Positions 11,601 to 22,758 of a DNA stretch of 64,000 nt are shown here, piece by piece. This DNA is from Tolypocladium sp. Sup5 PDA-1. Taxonomy: Eukaryota > Ascomycota > Sordariomycetes > Hypocreales > Ophiocordycipitaceae. The stretch covers positions 558,001 through 622,000 of the forward strand of contig JPHH03000009.1 of NCBI GenBank assembly GCA_000750105.3, given 5' to 3'. The notes under the pieces were generated by a model. That model saw only the letters and a list, made by a program, of their open reading frames with translations. It ran no database searches and was not told the origin of the DNA. The position numbers and the translations under genes were made by a program. The stretch's first letter is position 1. The number at the start of each line of letters is the position of its first letter.

Positions 11601-13195
11601 CGGAGCCGCCGACGCCGGTGGAATGTGATTCAAAGCCAGAGAGCCAGCAACCAATCGAGGACAACGACGATACCAGCATTGCAAACACCAGCCAAGTTGC
11701 ATCAGACGACGAGGGCGGTTGCAGCGACGTGGATGCCGCAGTTCCTGATGAGTTTCTCCCGGACATCGAGGAACTTGCCGACGCTCTCGAGCCGAGTACC
11801 GAAATCCCACTGGAACTCCCCAAGCACCAAAAGACCAGCCTCATGAAGTACCTGACTAATTTCTGGGCCGAGAGATCAGCGAGCGGATGGCCGCCACTGG
11901 AATACCCCGTCAATTCGACCGATCACATCTTTGTCGACTCGGACATCATCGTCCGAGAAGACGAGCCGAGCTCCGTGATTGCCCTGGCTCTCAACAGCGA
12001 TGATTACCAGGAAAAGCTGGCTGCAATAAGGCGCGAGGCGCAGGAGACGATGCAGCGAGAAAACGAGAGCGCGGGCGACGCGGAGCCGAGGTCCTTGCCT
12101 GTGTCGGATAGTGCGGACTGGACGGTGGATGAGACGGAGCTGGAGAAGAGTCTGCTCCGAGTCACCGGCACGCACCTCAAGTACCAGTTCAAGGAGGGCG
12201 CGGCGGTCATGACGTGCAAGATTTTCTACGCGGAGCAGTTTGATGCCCTGAGAAGAAAGTGCGGCGTCGCCGAGCGAATCATTGAGTCTTTGTCGCGGTG
12301 CCTTAAATGGGATTCTAGGGGCGGCAAGACTAAGTCGGTGTTTTTGAAGACGCTGGACGACCGACTGGTGCTCAAGGTGAGTTGTGTTGGTATTACTTCT
12401 TGTTTCTGCAATGTGCTAACCATGATGCAGTCGCTCTCGCCGGTGGAAACCTCCGCGTTCTTGAAGTTCGCTCCAGGATACTTTAGCATCATGGCAGAGG
12501 CTCTTTTCCATGACTTGCCGTCGGTCATTGCCAAGATGCTGGGCTTCTTCCAGGTGATTATCAAGAACCCGATGACTGGCACGGACATTAAGCTTGATCT
12601 TCTGATCACGGAGAACCTCTTTTACGACCGGTCCCCCACGAGAATATTTGACCTGAAGGGTTCCATGCGCAACCGCAAGATCCAGTCCACCGGGCAGCAG
12701 AACGAGGTCCTCTTGGACGAGAACATGGTGGAGTACATCTACGAGTCGCCCCTGTTTGCGCGGGAGCATTCCAAGAAGCTTCTACGGGCGTCGGTGTGGA
12801 ACGACACGCTGTTCCTGGCGCGGCAGGACGTGATGGACTATTCGCTCATGATTGCTGTTGACGAGGAGAGGAAGGAGCTCGTGGTCGGCATCATCGACTG
12901 CATCAGGACTTACACCTGGGACAAGAAGCTGGAGAGCTGGATCAAGGACCGCGGCTTTGCGGGCGGTGGCCGAAACAGGCCTACCGTGACGAGTCCCAAG
13001 GAGTACAAGTCCCGCTTCCGCGAGGCCATGGCGAGGTATGCATCTGTTGTCCTCGATCTCTTCAGGAGCAAGCACTAACGAGTTGGCAGATATATTCTCC
13101 AGGCACCAAACTGCTGGCATCTGTTCAACAACCCGCAGTATCCGGTGTACTACGGGCGGGCGAGGTTTGAGGAACCCGAGGTGCAGACACAATAG
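5618..13195 (+). CDS. FAB1: 1-phosphatidylinositol-3-phosphate 5-kinase (PIKfyve/Fab1)
   Basis: Exons 5618-12376, 12431-13035 and 13090-13195 give 2489 aa. The enzyme makes PtdIns(3,5)P2 on endosome and vacuole membranes. Domains in order: Ser-rich disordered N-terminus; FYVE zinc finger about residues 430-495, with RKHHCRTCG and paired Cys; Cpn60/TCP-1 (CCT) domain about 850-1070; a Cys/His-rich Fab1 linker region about 1370-1480 (CEKKMVEHHRTYVHD); a long acidic spacer; PIP kinase domain about 2175-2480 with IFDLKGSMRNR and MDYSLMIAVD. The frame is open 90 nt further upstream but without an ATG, so MASSTTSKPPDD is the first possible start. Intron 1 (54 nt) sits right after LVLK in the kinase and has no stop, so it can be mistaken for coding. 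Exon 3 adds YILQAPNCWHLFNNPQYPVY, which the family requires. Length fits fungal Fab1. Confidence 0.95.
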
Positions 13196-13596
13196 AGCTA
13201 CGATTCGTCTCGGGGCATGGCATCTTTATGACAAGATCAAAAGTTATGAATAGGGCGTACGCTTAATCGTGTGGTCGGTTGACTGTTGCGAGAGCATAGC
13301 GCATCAATGTTTGCAGGGCTGGGAATGACGGCTGCTGTATAATCAAGGATTTTTGTCACGAGGATGTAAACGAGTCTTATGATATACGATAGACACTGCA
13401 ACCGGACTGTAGGCGTGACCTTTATTGAAGACGGGACATTGTGCGGTTGACGTCGTTCCCACGCTCAGATGCCCCACCATGGCCGGGAGCTCAAGACGTC
13501 CACTTATGAATAGTGAGCTACAGATGTCAACTATCTTTCACCACCCAACTAGGCGCATTCTCATTGCTACATCGCCTCGGCTTCGCAAATGCGCAA
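13196..13596. other. intergenic between FAB1 and MDM12
   Basis: A 400-nt spacer between two genes read in the same direction: the 3' UTR of FAB1 and the promoter and leader of MDM12. Nothing else is recognised. Confidence 0.5.
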
Positions 13597-14871
13597 ATGT
13601 CCATCGACCTCAACTGGGAGACGCTGACGAGCGGCCCCGACGGCGACGCCCTCGCGGAGCGCATCCGCACGTTTGTGCATGACAAGTTCCAGACGGTGCC
13701 GCTCCCGCGCTTCATCCGCTCCGTCAACGTGCACGGCTTCGACTTTGGCACCATCGCACCGGAGCTGGAGCTCAAGGACATAACCGATCCGCTGCCGGAC
13801 TTCTACGAGCAGGAGCTGGATGATGATGAGAGCGACGAGGACGACGATGGCCGTGCGGAGGTGGCGGAGAGGGAGAAGCTGGCTATAGGGCTCGGTGCCA
13901 GGAGGCGGCCGCCCGCGGGACTGAGGACGGCGCTGAGGAGCGAGATGGGCGGCCATCACGACATGGGGAGCCCGTTCCTGGGAACGTCGACGCCGGGCAT
14001 CCTGGGCGGGCCGGGGCTCAACTACTTCCAGAGCCATCTCGGGACGGGCACGCACACGCCCCTCGCGGCCGTCGCGGGCGCGCACCTGGGCAACAGCGGC
14101 TGGATGAGCTCGACAGCGCTCGACTCGTATGCGTACGCGCCCGCGCCCGTGCCCGCGAGCCACAGCCGGCAGCCGTCGCAGAGCAGCATCCTCTCCGTGG
14201 ACAACTTCGCTGGCGGGCTGGACCCCCAGCAGCCGCTGCGCGAGAAGTCGAGCGTGTCGACGCTGGCGCCCACCTCGGTGAGCACGTCGCGGCCGCCGAC
14301 ACGGGACCCGCACTTTGGCGAGTCGGCGGTCGAGGACGACGACGAGGACGACGAGGAAGCGGCACAGGCAGGCGAGGGCCACGCGCCGGCGCCGCTGCGG
14401 CGGGATCCGCGCGTCGAGGACGTGCAGGCCGTGTTCCGGATACGCTACGCGGGGGACATACGGCTGAACCTCACGGCGGAGATCCTGCTCGACTACCCGA
14501 TGCCGAGCTTCGTGGGCATCCCGCTCAAGCTCAATATCACGGGCCTGTCGTTTGACGGCGTCGGCGTGCTGGCCAACATCAGGAAGCGCGTGCACTTTTG
14601 CTTCCTGAGCCCCGAGGATGCCGTCGCGGCTGTGGGCGCGGACGAGCCGGCGGCGGCGGACGGCGGCGAGCAGCAGGCCAACACCAAGCACAGGAGCAGG
14701 CTTGGCGGGCTGCTGCAGGAGATTAAAGTCGAGAGCGAGATTGGCGAGCGGGACGGGGGGAAGCAGAGCTTGAAGAATGTGGGCAAGGTGGAGAGGTTTG
14801 TGCTGGAGCAGGTGAGGCGGATATTCGAGGAGGAGTTTGTGTATCCCAGCTTCTGGACGTTTTTGGTGTGA
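13597..14871 (+). CDS. MDM12: Mitochondrial distribution and morphology protein 12 (ERMES subunit)
   Basis: Single exon, 424 aa. It begins MSIDLNWETL, the near-invariant start of Mdm12; the frame is open upstream, but this ATG is the conserved one. The SMP-type lipid-transfer domain is split. The N-terminal part has LAERIRTFVHDKFQTVPLPR and SVNVHGFDFG. The C-terminal part has VFRIRYAGDIRLNLTAEI, PLKLNITGLSFDG and the terminal FVLEQVRRIFEEEFVYPSFW. Between them is a long Ser/Asp-rich insert typical of filamentous fungi. In the ERMES complex Mdm12 bridges Mmm1 and Mdm34 and shuttles phospholipids between ER and mitochondria. Its 3' end lies 138 nt from that of VPS28 (convergent). Confidence 0.95.
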   Translation: MSIDLNWETLTSGPDGDALAERIRTFVHDKFQTVPLPRFIRSVNVHGFDFGTIAPELELKDITDPLPDFYEQELDDDESDEDDDGRAEVAEREKLAIGLGARRRPPAGLRTALRSEMGGHHDMGSPFLGTSTPGILGGPGLNYFQSHLGTGTHTPLAAVAGAHLGNSGWMSSTALDSYAYAPAPVPASHSRQPSQSSILSVDNFAGGLDPQQPLREKSSVSTLAPTSVSTSRPPTRDPHFGESAVEDDDEDDEEAAQAGEGHAPAPLRRDPRVEDVQAVFRIRYAGDIRLNLTAEILLDYPMPSFVGIPLKLNITGLSFDGVGVLANIRKRVHFCFLSPEDAVAAVGADEPAAADGGEQQANTKHRSRLGGLLQEIKVESEIGERDGGKQSLKNVGKVERFVLEQVRRIFEEEFVYPSFWTFLV

Positions 14872-15009
14872 TGTGATGTATTGCGGGAGAGTGCTGGATA
14901 TGCATACAAGGCAATGCCTCTCGGAGTTTTACTTCGAAAATTTCTAGATGAAACACATGGTTATCCCAACTCCCGCTATATCACGTTGAACACGTCCACA
15001 CATCATCCA

Positions 15010-15859
15010 TCACGTCAACGTCCGCCTGAACCCCTGATACGCCTGCTGAATGTCCAGCTCCAGCTCACGCGCCTGCTGCTCGCCCAGCTCCTCGGTGGCC
15101 TTCATCTGATTGAGGGTGATGAGCCACTGGACGATCTTGCCGCGGTTGTCAAAGTCCTGGTCGGTGACGCGGTTGACCGACTGGATCACGTCGGAGAGCA
15201 GCGGGTGCAGCTGGTCCTTGGACAGCATGCCGAGCTTGACGGCGTCGAGGAAGGTGATGAACTCCTGCGTCGCCTCGAGGATGAGCACGCCGCTCGTGTT
15301 GTTGGCCGAGGAGGGGGGCGCGGTGGAGGAGGAGGCGGCGGTGACGGTGGTGGAGGGCATGCCGACGCGGAGGCGCTCCGTTGCGCGGGGGGCTTCGAGC
15401 TGGATGGCGTTAGTGACGTGTCTTTCTGATCCCGCAGTTGGTCCGGTTGGCCCATGCAGTAGGGTCGCCCGAGCCGTGACGTACATCCCACTTGGCCTTG
15501 AACTCCTCGAGGCCCTCAAACTCGCGGGCTATCGTCTCGTCGGCCAGCAGCGCCTTGTACTGGCGCAGCGAGCGCTCGCAAATCTCCGTGTACTCGGCCT
15601 CGGGGATGGCATCCTTGAGGAAGGCCTTCTCGAGCTCGTCGAGGGTGACGATGATGCTGAACAACTCGGCGAGGGAGTCGTGCAGGTCGCGCTCGGCGCG
15701 GGTGCTCGTGAGCTTGACTTCCTGCGCGGGGGGTCAGTTGAGGCGTGCGCACGGGTCAGGCGGAGGAGCTCGCACCTCGTCGAGGTTGATTGTCGCGGAG
15801 AGGCTGGTGTTGGGCACGTAGCTATGCGGTGTTGGCGCATAGCCTTGTCTGGGCATCAT
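15010..15859 (-). CDS. VPS28: VPS28, ESCRT-I subunit
   Basis: Exons 15859-15776, 15721-15485 and 15399-15010 give 236 aa, close to the usual ~240. Intron 1 starts GTGCGA and ends CAG. Intron 2 starts GTACGT, has an ACTAAC branch point and ends CAG. The N-terminal ESCRT-I core part reads LTSTRAERDLHDSLAELFSI and ends in EFKAKWD; exon 3 continues LEAPRATERLRVGMP, as in all Vps28. The C-terminal four-helix domain, which binds ESCRT-II/III partners, runs from about residue 140 to the end (LHPLLSDVIQSVNRV, QDFDNRGKIVQWL). There are two adjacent ATG codons at the start; I took the first. Role: sorting of ubiquitinated cargo into multivesicular bodies, so it acts on the same endosomal route as FAB1. 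Confidence 0.93.
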
Positions 15860-16174
15860 GGTGGCGGATCGAGGTGCTGCATCGAGCTCACCCGTCGACG
15901 CGCAAGCAGGTCGAAGCTGTCCAGACAAGGATGCGCGCCTCCATATGCCTGCCAGCCTGCCATGGCGGGGCCATGATGTCGATGTGGCAGAACGGATTCA
16001 CCGCCTGCCGTTTACATGCGGGGGCTGTTATCGATAATGGGACCTCGAAAAATTTTGGCGATACCTCCATTGGCCGAAGCTTCTGCCAGTCGCTAGTCGT
16101 GAAACCAACCCCCATCTTCATCACCAGTGATTCTTGCCAATTCCTCACCACGACAGTGGTGAAAGTCGCTCGCG
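15860..16174. promoter_or_regulatory. bidirectional promoter VPS28/NOC2
   Basis: Only 315 nt separate two divergent start codons, so both core promoters must lie here or in the leaders. No clear TATA box or known motif was seen. Confidence 0.55.
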
Positions 16175-18502
16175 ATGGCACCCGGCAAGAAGAACCTCAA
16201 GGCGACGAAAAAATTCGAAAAGAAGCATCTGACGGGCGTCCTCGACAAGAGAAAGGCCAACGCAAAGATCAAGCAGCGCTACCAGATCCAAGAAAAGAAG
16301 AAGACGAAACGCACAAAGGATGCCGAGTTCTACAAGGGCGCCAAAGACGGCGAGGATGGCGAGCCCAAGAAGGTCGTTGCGCCCAAGGGCAAAAAGGTCA
16401 ATGAGATGAGCGTCGACGATTTCTTCCAGGGCGGCTTCGACGACATCATCGACAAGAAGGACGGCACGGCGGGCAAACTCGGCAAGCGGAAGCGCAGCGA
16501 ACCGAAGAAAGATGCCGGAAGCGACGACTCAGAGATTGACATTGGCGAGCAACCGGTCGCGAGTGATAGCGAGGACGACGGCGAGGACGGCGGCGAGGAC
16601 GGGCACGGCATGAGCAAAGAGACCATGGATGCGCTTGCGGAAAAGGATCCCGAGTTTTACAAATTCTTGAAGGAGAACGACCCCGATGCTCTGGACTTTG
16701 ACGATAACGCCGACTTGGCAGAGGTCGACGAGCTCAGCGCCGGCGAGGAATCGCCCGAGGACGAGCAGCCCAAGAAGAAGAGAAAGAAGGGCAAGCAGGC
16801 CGAGGAAGAGGAGGAGCCGATGCAGAACAACGAGCTGACCCGCGCCATGGTTGCGTCCTGGAGGAAAGCCATGGCCGAGAAGCAGTCTCTGAGAGCGGCC
16901 AGGCAGGTTGTCCTGGCGTTCCGCTGCGCTGCGCACTTGAACGAGGACGACATGGACGAGGAGAACCCGCAGCGGTGGACCATCAACAGCCCCGAGGTCT
17001 TCAACGACATCCTGGTCCTGGCGCTGAAGGAGATTCCCGTCGTTATGAACCACCATCTTCCCGTCAAGGAGTCGGCGGCTGGCAAGGTCTACGTGCAGAC
17101 TGAGACGAAAAAGTTCAAGACGCTGTCGCTGCTCTTGAAGTCCTACACCTCCTCCATCATGCACCTGCTCAGCACGCTCTCCGACGACCGGACGCTCAAG
17201 CTGACGCTGTCGTCTCTCACCCCGATCCTGCCCTACCTGCTCTCCTTCAAGAAGCTCATCAAGTCGCTGGCCAAGTCGGTCGTCAACTTTTGGGCCCAGC
17301 CTGCCAGCACCGAGACGACGCGCATCACCGCGTTCCTGGTCCTTCGGCGGCTCGTCGTCATTGGCGACAAGGGAATCCGCGAGACGGTGCTCAAGGCGAC
17401 GTACCAGGGCCTCGTCCAGGGCTGCCGAGTCACCAACCACAACACTATCCAGGGCATCAACCTGATGAAGAACTCGGCCGCCGAGCTCTGGGGCATCGAC
17501 CCGGCCGTGGGCTACACCACCGCCTTCACCTTTATCCGTCAGCTGGCCATCCACCTGCGCAACAGCATCGTCCACAACAAAAACGACTCGTTCCGCATGG
17601 TCTACAACTGGCAGTTTACGCACTCGCTCGACTTTTGGTCCTGCGTCCTGGCCGAGCACTGCAGCCCGCTCAAGGAGGCCGAGGCGGGCAAGGAGAGCCA
17701 GCTCAAGCTCCTCATCTACCCGCTCGTGCAAGTCACGCTCGGCGCCATGAGGCTCATCCCCACGTCCCTGTACTTCCCGCTCCGCTTCCACCTCGTCCGC
17801 TCCCTGCTCCGCACGTCCCGCGCCACCGGCACGTACATCCCCCTGGCGTCCCCCCTGCTCGAGGTGCTCTCCTCGGCCGAGATGAAGAAGCCGCCCAAGG
17901 CCACGACCCTCAAGGCCTTTGACTTTGCCGTGGCCTACAAGGCGCCCAAGTCGTACCTCCGCACGCGCGTGTACCAGGACGGCGTCGGCGAGCAGGTCGT
18001 CGAGCTCCTCGGCGAGTACATGCTCCTGTGGTGCACCTCCATCGCCTTCCCCGAGCTCGCCCTCCCCGTCATCATCCAGCTCAAGCGCTGGCTCAAGCAG
18101 TCACGCTCCCGCTCCCAGGGCAACAAGAACGCCAAGATCGGCGCCCAGCTCGTCCTGCTCGTGCAGAAGCTCGAGGCCAATGCCCGCTTCGTCGAGGAGC
18201 GCCGCGCCAAGGTTGACTTCGCGCCCAAGGACCGCGCCCAGGTCGACGCCTTCCTCAAGGACTTTGACGTGGCCAAGACGCCGCTCGGCGCCTATGTCGT
18301 CGGGCAGCGCGTCGCGAGGGCCGAGAGGGCCAAGATGTTTGAGGAGGCGAGGAAGGAGGATGAGCGCAAGAGGAAGGAGGATGAACGGGCGGACGTTGAG
18401 GCTGATGAGAGTGGGGATGAGATTGATGTGGATGAGGATTACGAGGATGAGGAAGATGACGAGGTTGAAGAGGAAGAAGAGGACGACGACGACGAAGAGT
18501 AG
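16175..18502 (+). CDS. NOC2: Nucleolar complex protein 2 (60S ribosome biogenesis)
   Basis: Single exon, 775 aa. A very basic N-terminus (MAPGKKNLKATKKFEKKHL) is followed by acidic patches. The Noc2 helical-repeat domain covers about residues 290-650, with EVFNDILVLALKEIPVVMNH, NSAAELWGIDP, RQLAIHLRNSI and YNWQFTHSLDFWSCVLAEHC. After a basic coiled stretch (AERAKMFEEARKEDERKRK) the protein ends in a long Asp/Glu tail. Noc2 partners Noc1 and then Noc3 to move pre-60S particles from nucleolus to nucleoplasm. The start is supported by the conserved basic N-terminus and short leader. Length fits the family (yeast ~710). Confidence 0.95.
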   Translation: MAPGKKNLKATKKFEKKHLTGVLDKRKANAKIKQRYQIQEKKKTKRTKDAEFYKGAKDGEDGEPKKVVAPKGKKVNEMSVDDFFQGGFDDIIDKKDGTAGKLGKRKRSEPKKDAGSDDSEIDIGEQPVASDSEDDGEDGGEDGHGMSKETMDALAEKDPEFYKFLKENDPDALDFDDNADLAEVDELSAGEESPEDEQPKKKRKKGKQAEEEEEPMQNNELTRAMVASWRKAMAEKQSLRAARQVVLAFRCAAHLNEDDMDEENPQRWTINSPEVFNDILVLALKEIPVVMNHHLPVKESAAGKVYVQTETKKFKTLSLLLKSYTSSIMHLLSTLSDDRTLKLTLSSLTPILPYLLSFKKLIKSLAKSVVNFWAQPASTETTRITAFLVLRRLVVIGDKGIRETVLKATYQGLVQGCRVTNHNTIQGINLMKNSAAELWGIDPAVGYTTAFTFIRQLAIHLRNSIVHNKNDSFRMVYNWQFTHSLDFWSCVLAEHCSPLKEAEAGKESQLKLLIYPLVQVTLGAMRLIPTSLYFPLRFHLVRSLLRTSRATGTYIPLASPLLEVLSSAEMKKPPKATTLKAFDFAVAYKAPKSYLRTRVYQDGVGEQVVELLGEYMLLWCTSIAFPELALPVIIQLKRWLKQSRSRSQGNKNAKIGAQLVLLVQKLEANARFVEERRAKVDFAPKDRAQVDAFLKDFDVAKTPLGAYVVGQRVARAERAKMFEEARKEDERKRKEDERADVEADESGDEIDVDEDYEDEEDDEVEEEEEDDDDEE

Positions 18503-18963
18503 ATGTGCATTAATCCACTGCATGAAGACCCTAGACCAAATCAAGGATACCTATTTTCTGTTCCACTCACTCACTCACTCACTCACTCACTCACTCGCAG
18601 TTCTTTTCATGTTCAAGCTCAGTGCCGAAGCAACTCATCATTTCATACTCATTCTCACTCCGCAGCCCAAACGAGAGCGAGCCTAGTAATACAAGACCTC
18701 CGCACACAAGGCACACGCACACAGATGGCGTCCCCCTTTTCGCCAACTCCGCCCAAAAATGCAATCCAGTCCCTGGGAGGAAGAAACGCGCAGCCAAACT
18801 TGGCCCCCCGAATCCAACACACTACCCTATTCCGCCAAAGCCAGAAGAAAACAAGTTCCAAAGCAGAACCGAAAACGCCAATCCATGAGTCAAATCCATG
18901 CATGCGGGCTCAACGTCCGTGCGAGAGTCCGCGGTCTTATTCCAAATTAAGCAAAGCGAGAGA
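18503..18963. other. intergenic, convergent 3' ends with microsatellite
   Basis: A 461-nt stretch between NOC2 and the spindle pole gene, which converge. It contains about eight tandem copies of the tetranucleotide ACTC at roughly 18564-18595, in the presumed NOC2 3' UTR. No gene. Confidence 0.6.
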
Positions 18964-21900
18964 TCAGGCAGCGTCCTGGATACCCTCCCAGGTAAAGTTC
19001 TCGCTCCCGCCCGTCGCGTCCCGGACCGTCATGCCCGTAATGTTCAACACCGTCATCTCAACCTCCTCCTCGGTCATGGCCTGGCCCGCCGCCTTTTGTC
19101 CCTCGAGGACATCGTACAGGCTGTAGATCTGGTCGTTCTTGACCTCGAGCCGCTTGAGGAGCATGCGAATGCCCTCTGCCAGGCTGAGCCTGTCCCGCCG
19201 GCCGAGACCCTTGTCGCTACCGTTGTACTGAGCCTGTAGTTTAGACAGCTCGAGCTGGAGATGGTGCGCTTCGTCCTCGAGGCCCTTGATGACGAGTGCC
19301 AGGGCGTGTCCAGGAGACTGAGAGGGCCGCATCGTGGGATCCTCGGCGGTGAGGTCGCGGTCGGTGATGGGTACGGGACGGGGGACGGTGACGCGCTTCT
19401 TGCCGGAGGCGAGTTCCGCCGACGAAACGACGCCGCAGTGGGACGTGATGCGGCTGCAGACGATGCAGTTGCGGCAGTTGTGCCCGCACAGTCCATCCAG
19501 GATCCGGCGAGCATCGCTCGAGAGGGCTGGGCAAGTGTCCTTGCCCACTCGCTTGCTGGTCTCCGTGGCGATCCCGGTCTCGACAACAAGCTTCTGGGAG
19601 TGTCGGGATGCCTGTTGAGACTTCTGGCTTGTGTTCGTCCAGTCTCGCTGTCGCGGCTGTGGCTGGTCCTTCACAGGCAGGTTCAGTGAGATGGCCTGGT
19701 CCTGGGTTGTGTTGTCCACCGACTGAAGCCCAGTCGTGTCATCGAGGTCGTGGAAGGGGTCGATTCTGCCAGAGTCTGCTCGGTTGCGGCGCTTGCTTCC
19801 CTTGTTCGCGACATTCTTGTCGCCCTGGGAGGACTTTTCGGGAATCGAAAATGCAACCTTTTGGCTCTGCGCAGCGTGCTTGGTCGAAGTGGTCTTGCTC
19901 TTGCTCCTTGACCTCTGCAGAGTCTCGCGCTTCGTCGTGTCTCGCGTCTCCTGCTCCGTGTCATTGCGACTGGTCGGCGTCTTGTAGCTTTGAGAGGTAA
20001 GCTCGGGCAGAGCGGGCATATCCGGCATCTCCCGGGTCTCGGTAGCCTCTGCTGGCCCCGACTCGTTCGTGTTGATGGTAATGTCCGGCACGAAGAACGC
20101 CGACGTCATGTTCTCCTCCGTCTCTTCGTCCAGACGAGCAGAGAAGTCCTCCTTGGGAAGCGGGCGACAGTGATCCAGTTGCTGCTTCAAAAAGTCGATC
20201 TCCTCCTTCAGCTTCATGTTCTCGGCATGAAGGTCATGGATGCTGCGCTCGAATCCAGAGTTCTCCCGGCGCAGAATCTTGTTCTCGCTAAAGTACTTTT
20301 CGTTGTGGCGCACGAGGCTCTCGTTGTCCTCCTGGAAGGTCGTCCTCTCCTGGCTCATGGTCTCGACTTGCTGGCGCAGCGTGTCAACCTCCTCGCGAGC
20401 CGCATCGAGTTCGTGCTGGGCGGCGTCGAGGTTCTCACGGAGGTCCTCATTCTCCTCCATAAGGGTCTTGTTGCTGGAGCGCAGGGATCTGTTTTCGCTG
20501 ATGAGAGAATCATCGCCTCGTCGGATGTTGTTATTATCGGATCGGAGCGACTCAATCTCCTCCCGAAGCTCCTTCTGGTCCTTGCGCAGGTTGTCATTGT
20601 CTGCGCGAAGCGACGTGTTTTCGAGCTCCAGAGCATCCCGGCCATGCTTGAGGGAGACAAGATCCCGGCGCAAGGTGTCGTTGTCATGACGCATCTGATC
20701 CGTAGTCTCAAGCTGCTTATGCGAAGACTCGAGCTCCTTTTCCTTGACGCTCAACTTACGCGTAAGCTTGCTGATGTCGTCGCACGCACTCTGCAGTCTG
20801 CTGACTGCGCGGTCTCGTTCATGGGCCAACGAGACATTCTCGACTTCGTTGGTGTTGATCTTGTGTGATGCCTGGTCCAGTCGGGCCTGTAAAGTTGCAA
20901 CCTCTATTTCCAATTCTGTTGCTGTCAGTGATCAAATCATGGCGTGTGGGCATGGGGTAACGCACGATTTTTTCGGGATACGAGCTTCTCAGCGCTATGA
21001 TCGTAGCTCACGCCGCCGGCGTACTTTCTAGACCTGAGTTGCGACTCGAGGCTCTCGACCTGCTGCTGAAGGTTCTCGGCATATTCCTGCACTTTATCGT
21101 GATGTTCCTGAAGAGAAACGATTTCGTCACGGATCATATCCATGGACACAAAGATCTTCTCCTCGTCCTGCGGGACCTCGATGCCGTCGACCTCTGCGTG
21201 TGCGACTGCAGAGGGCCTTTCTTGCCGGTCGTGCACCCGGCCGTGCTTGACAAAAATGGGAACGCCGTTCCTCATGGAGCCGCTGAATTTCAGCGTGCCC
21301 GTGACAAAGTCGCCTAGATGGGAGACGTCAGGCATGAAGAATGACCGAACATGCGACGCGTCATGGCCTGGGCTGCCCATGGAGTTGGGCGACGGAGGAA
21401 CCGCCGTCAAGCTCGACTTGGCGGACGAGAGCGGAGGGGAGTTGCTCTCGCGTTGCCGGTCTCGCTGCTCACCGTTTTTGGGGCTGAGCGAGGCTCGCCG
21501 TAGTCGATCCAAGGCGTCCGAGATGGATGGCCGCCGCTGTGGCTGGGAGATGGGATCCGACGGTCTTCGCATGTGAGCCTTGGTCAGGGGACTTGGGTGT
21601 CGAGCGCTCTTGGCGGCGACGCGTTGAGACAGCGCTCCGGCTGGCGGCCTGGACAGGATGGAAGACAGGTCGGATTCGTTGTCGACGCGAGGTTGCATCT
21701 CAGCACGCGTCTTGGTCGAGCCCGGCCATGCATCTTGGGTCGAGTCGTCAGTAAACCTGACGGAATTCAGCGGTGGCTTGTTCTCCTTGGCGCTCAGCGG
21801 CCGAGTGTCGGTGTCGCCGGAGACAAAGATGGGCGCGTCGCGGCCCTTGGCGGGCAGGGAAAAGAACTCGGGCCACTTGCGGTGGGCAGCCTCCCAGTTG

Positions 21901-22115
21901 ACGGGCAGCTTCCGGGGCGCCGTGACTCTGGCGATGTCGTCGTTGAGGCGGCGCGTCGACTCGCCGTCCGGGTCGGAGAAGACGGACGACATGGTCGGGC
22001 TGACGGTGCCGTGGGAGCCCGTCGAGGAGGGGGGCGAGTTGAAGGGGTTGGCGCGGTTGGCGTTCATTTCTCTAAGGATGCGCGAACGATACCTGTTGGC
22101 GGTGTCGGCCTCCAT
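18964..22115 (-). CDS. coiled-coil spindle pole body protein, Ppc89/Cep57-like
   Basis: Exons 22115-20966 and 20915-18964 give 1033 aa. The 50-nt intron starts GTGCGT, ends CAG, and joins SRKN to Q-LEIEVATLQARLD in phase. The start MEADTANRYRSRILREMNAN lies after a longer open leader and is typical of this family; NANRANPFNSPPSSTGSHG follows. Residues ~1-340 are disordered, and ~350-660 form a long coiled coil (LRADNDNLRKDQKELREEIE). A Cys motif (CGHNCRNCIVCSRITSHCG) precedes a Cep57-type microtubule-binding region near the C-terminus (LEDEAHHLQLELSKLQAQY, MLLKRLEVKNDQIYSLYDVL). S. pombe Ppc89 is a core spindle pole body scaffold, so the inferred role is SPB assembly or microtubule anchoring. 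No partner gene is nearby. Confidence 0.82.
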
Positions 22116-22758
22116 GGCTCTACCACGCGTCGGACGCGATGCTCGAGCGTAGGAGTCGACGGGGGGTGTTGGAGTCGATGCGGATGCGCGTTGCGGTGCG
22201 GAAGCTGGACTTTGGCGGCGCGTCGAGGGTTCGGGAGGGCTGTCGTCGTCAACGGCAAGAGCCCAAAGGCTGGAAACGCGTGTCAATGGCGTGAATTGGG
22301 CGTCTTGCAGGAGTGACCGCGAGGTTGCGTCCTGAGATGGAGGAACGTTGGAGTTGCAGAGAACAGGGTCGAGAAGCTCTGGCGCTTGTGGTTGGTCGGC
22401 AGGGGTCTGTTTTGGGCCAAAGTAAACAAACCGGCCAGAGGCGCGGGGCAGAAAACCCACCGCCTTCACGTCAGCCCTGTCAGCGCCTGGACCACTAAAA
22501 ATACAGACCGCTGCTGTTTCCTTCTAACCATGCCTTCATCTGCACATCAAACCAGCGTGATGTGCTTGTCTAGGTGCCCGCATATCCAGCAAACGGGCGA
22601 ATGCATTTCGTCAGAATTTTACACAGCAGGCATGCTGAACAAGTCAAGTATCATCATCCAATTTCGCCGGTAGTATAAGACAAACTCAAGAAAAGGCATG
22701 CTCAAGTACGGAGTACAGTTAGTTATTCATCATGTTCCACGTCCCACATCACACCCAA
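22116..22758. other. intergenic upstream of the spindle pole gene
   Basis: A 643-nt spacer between two genes on the minus strand. One copy of GTACGGAGTAC (a 9-mer repeated elsewhere in the window, plus one base each side) lies at 22706-22716. No coding sequence is supported. Confidence 0.5.

Noticed and set aside
13567..14691. 374-codon frame antisense to MDM12
   Set aside because: Arg/Ala/Val-rich shadow of MDM12 with no domain.
16529..17791. 420-codon frame antisense to NOC2
   Set aside because: GC-rich shadow of a well-supported gene; the translation is low-complexity Leu/Val/Gly/Asp/Glu-rich with no domain.
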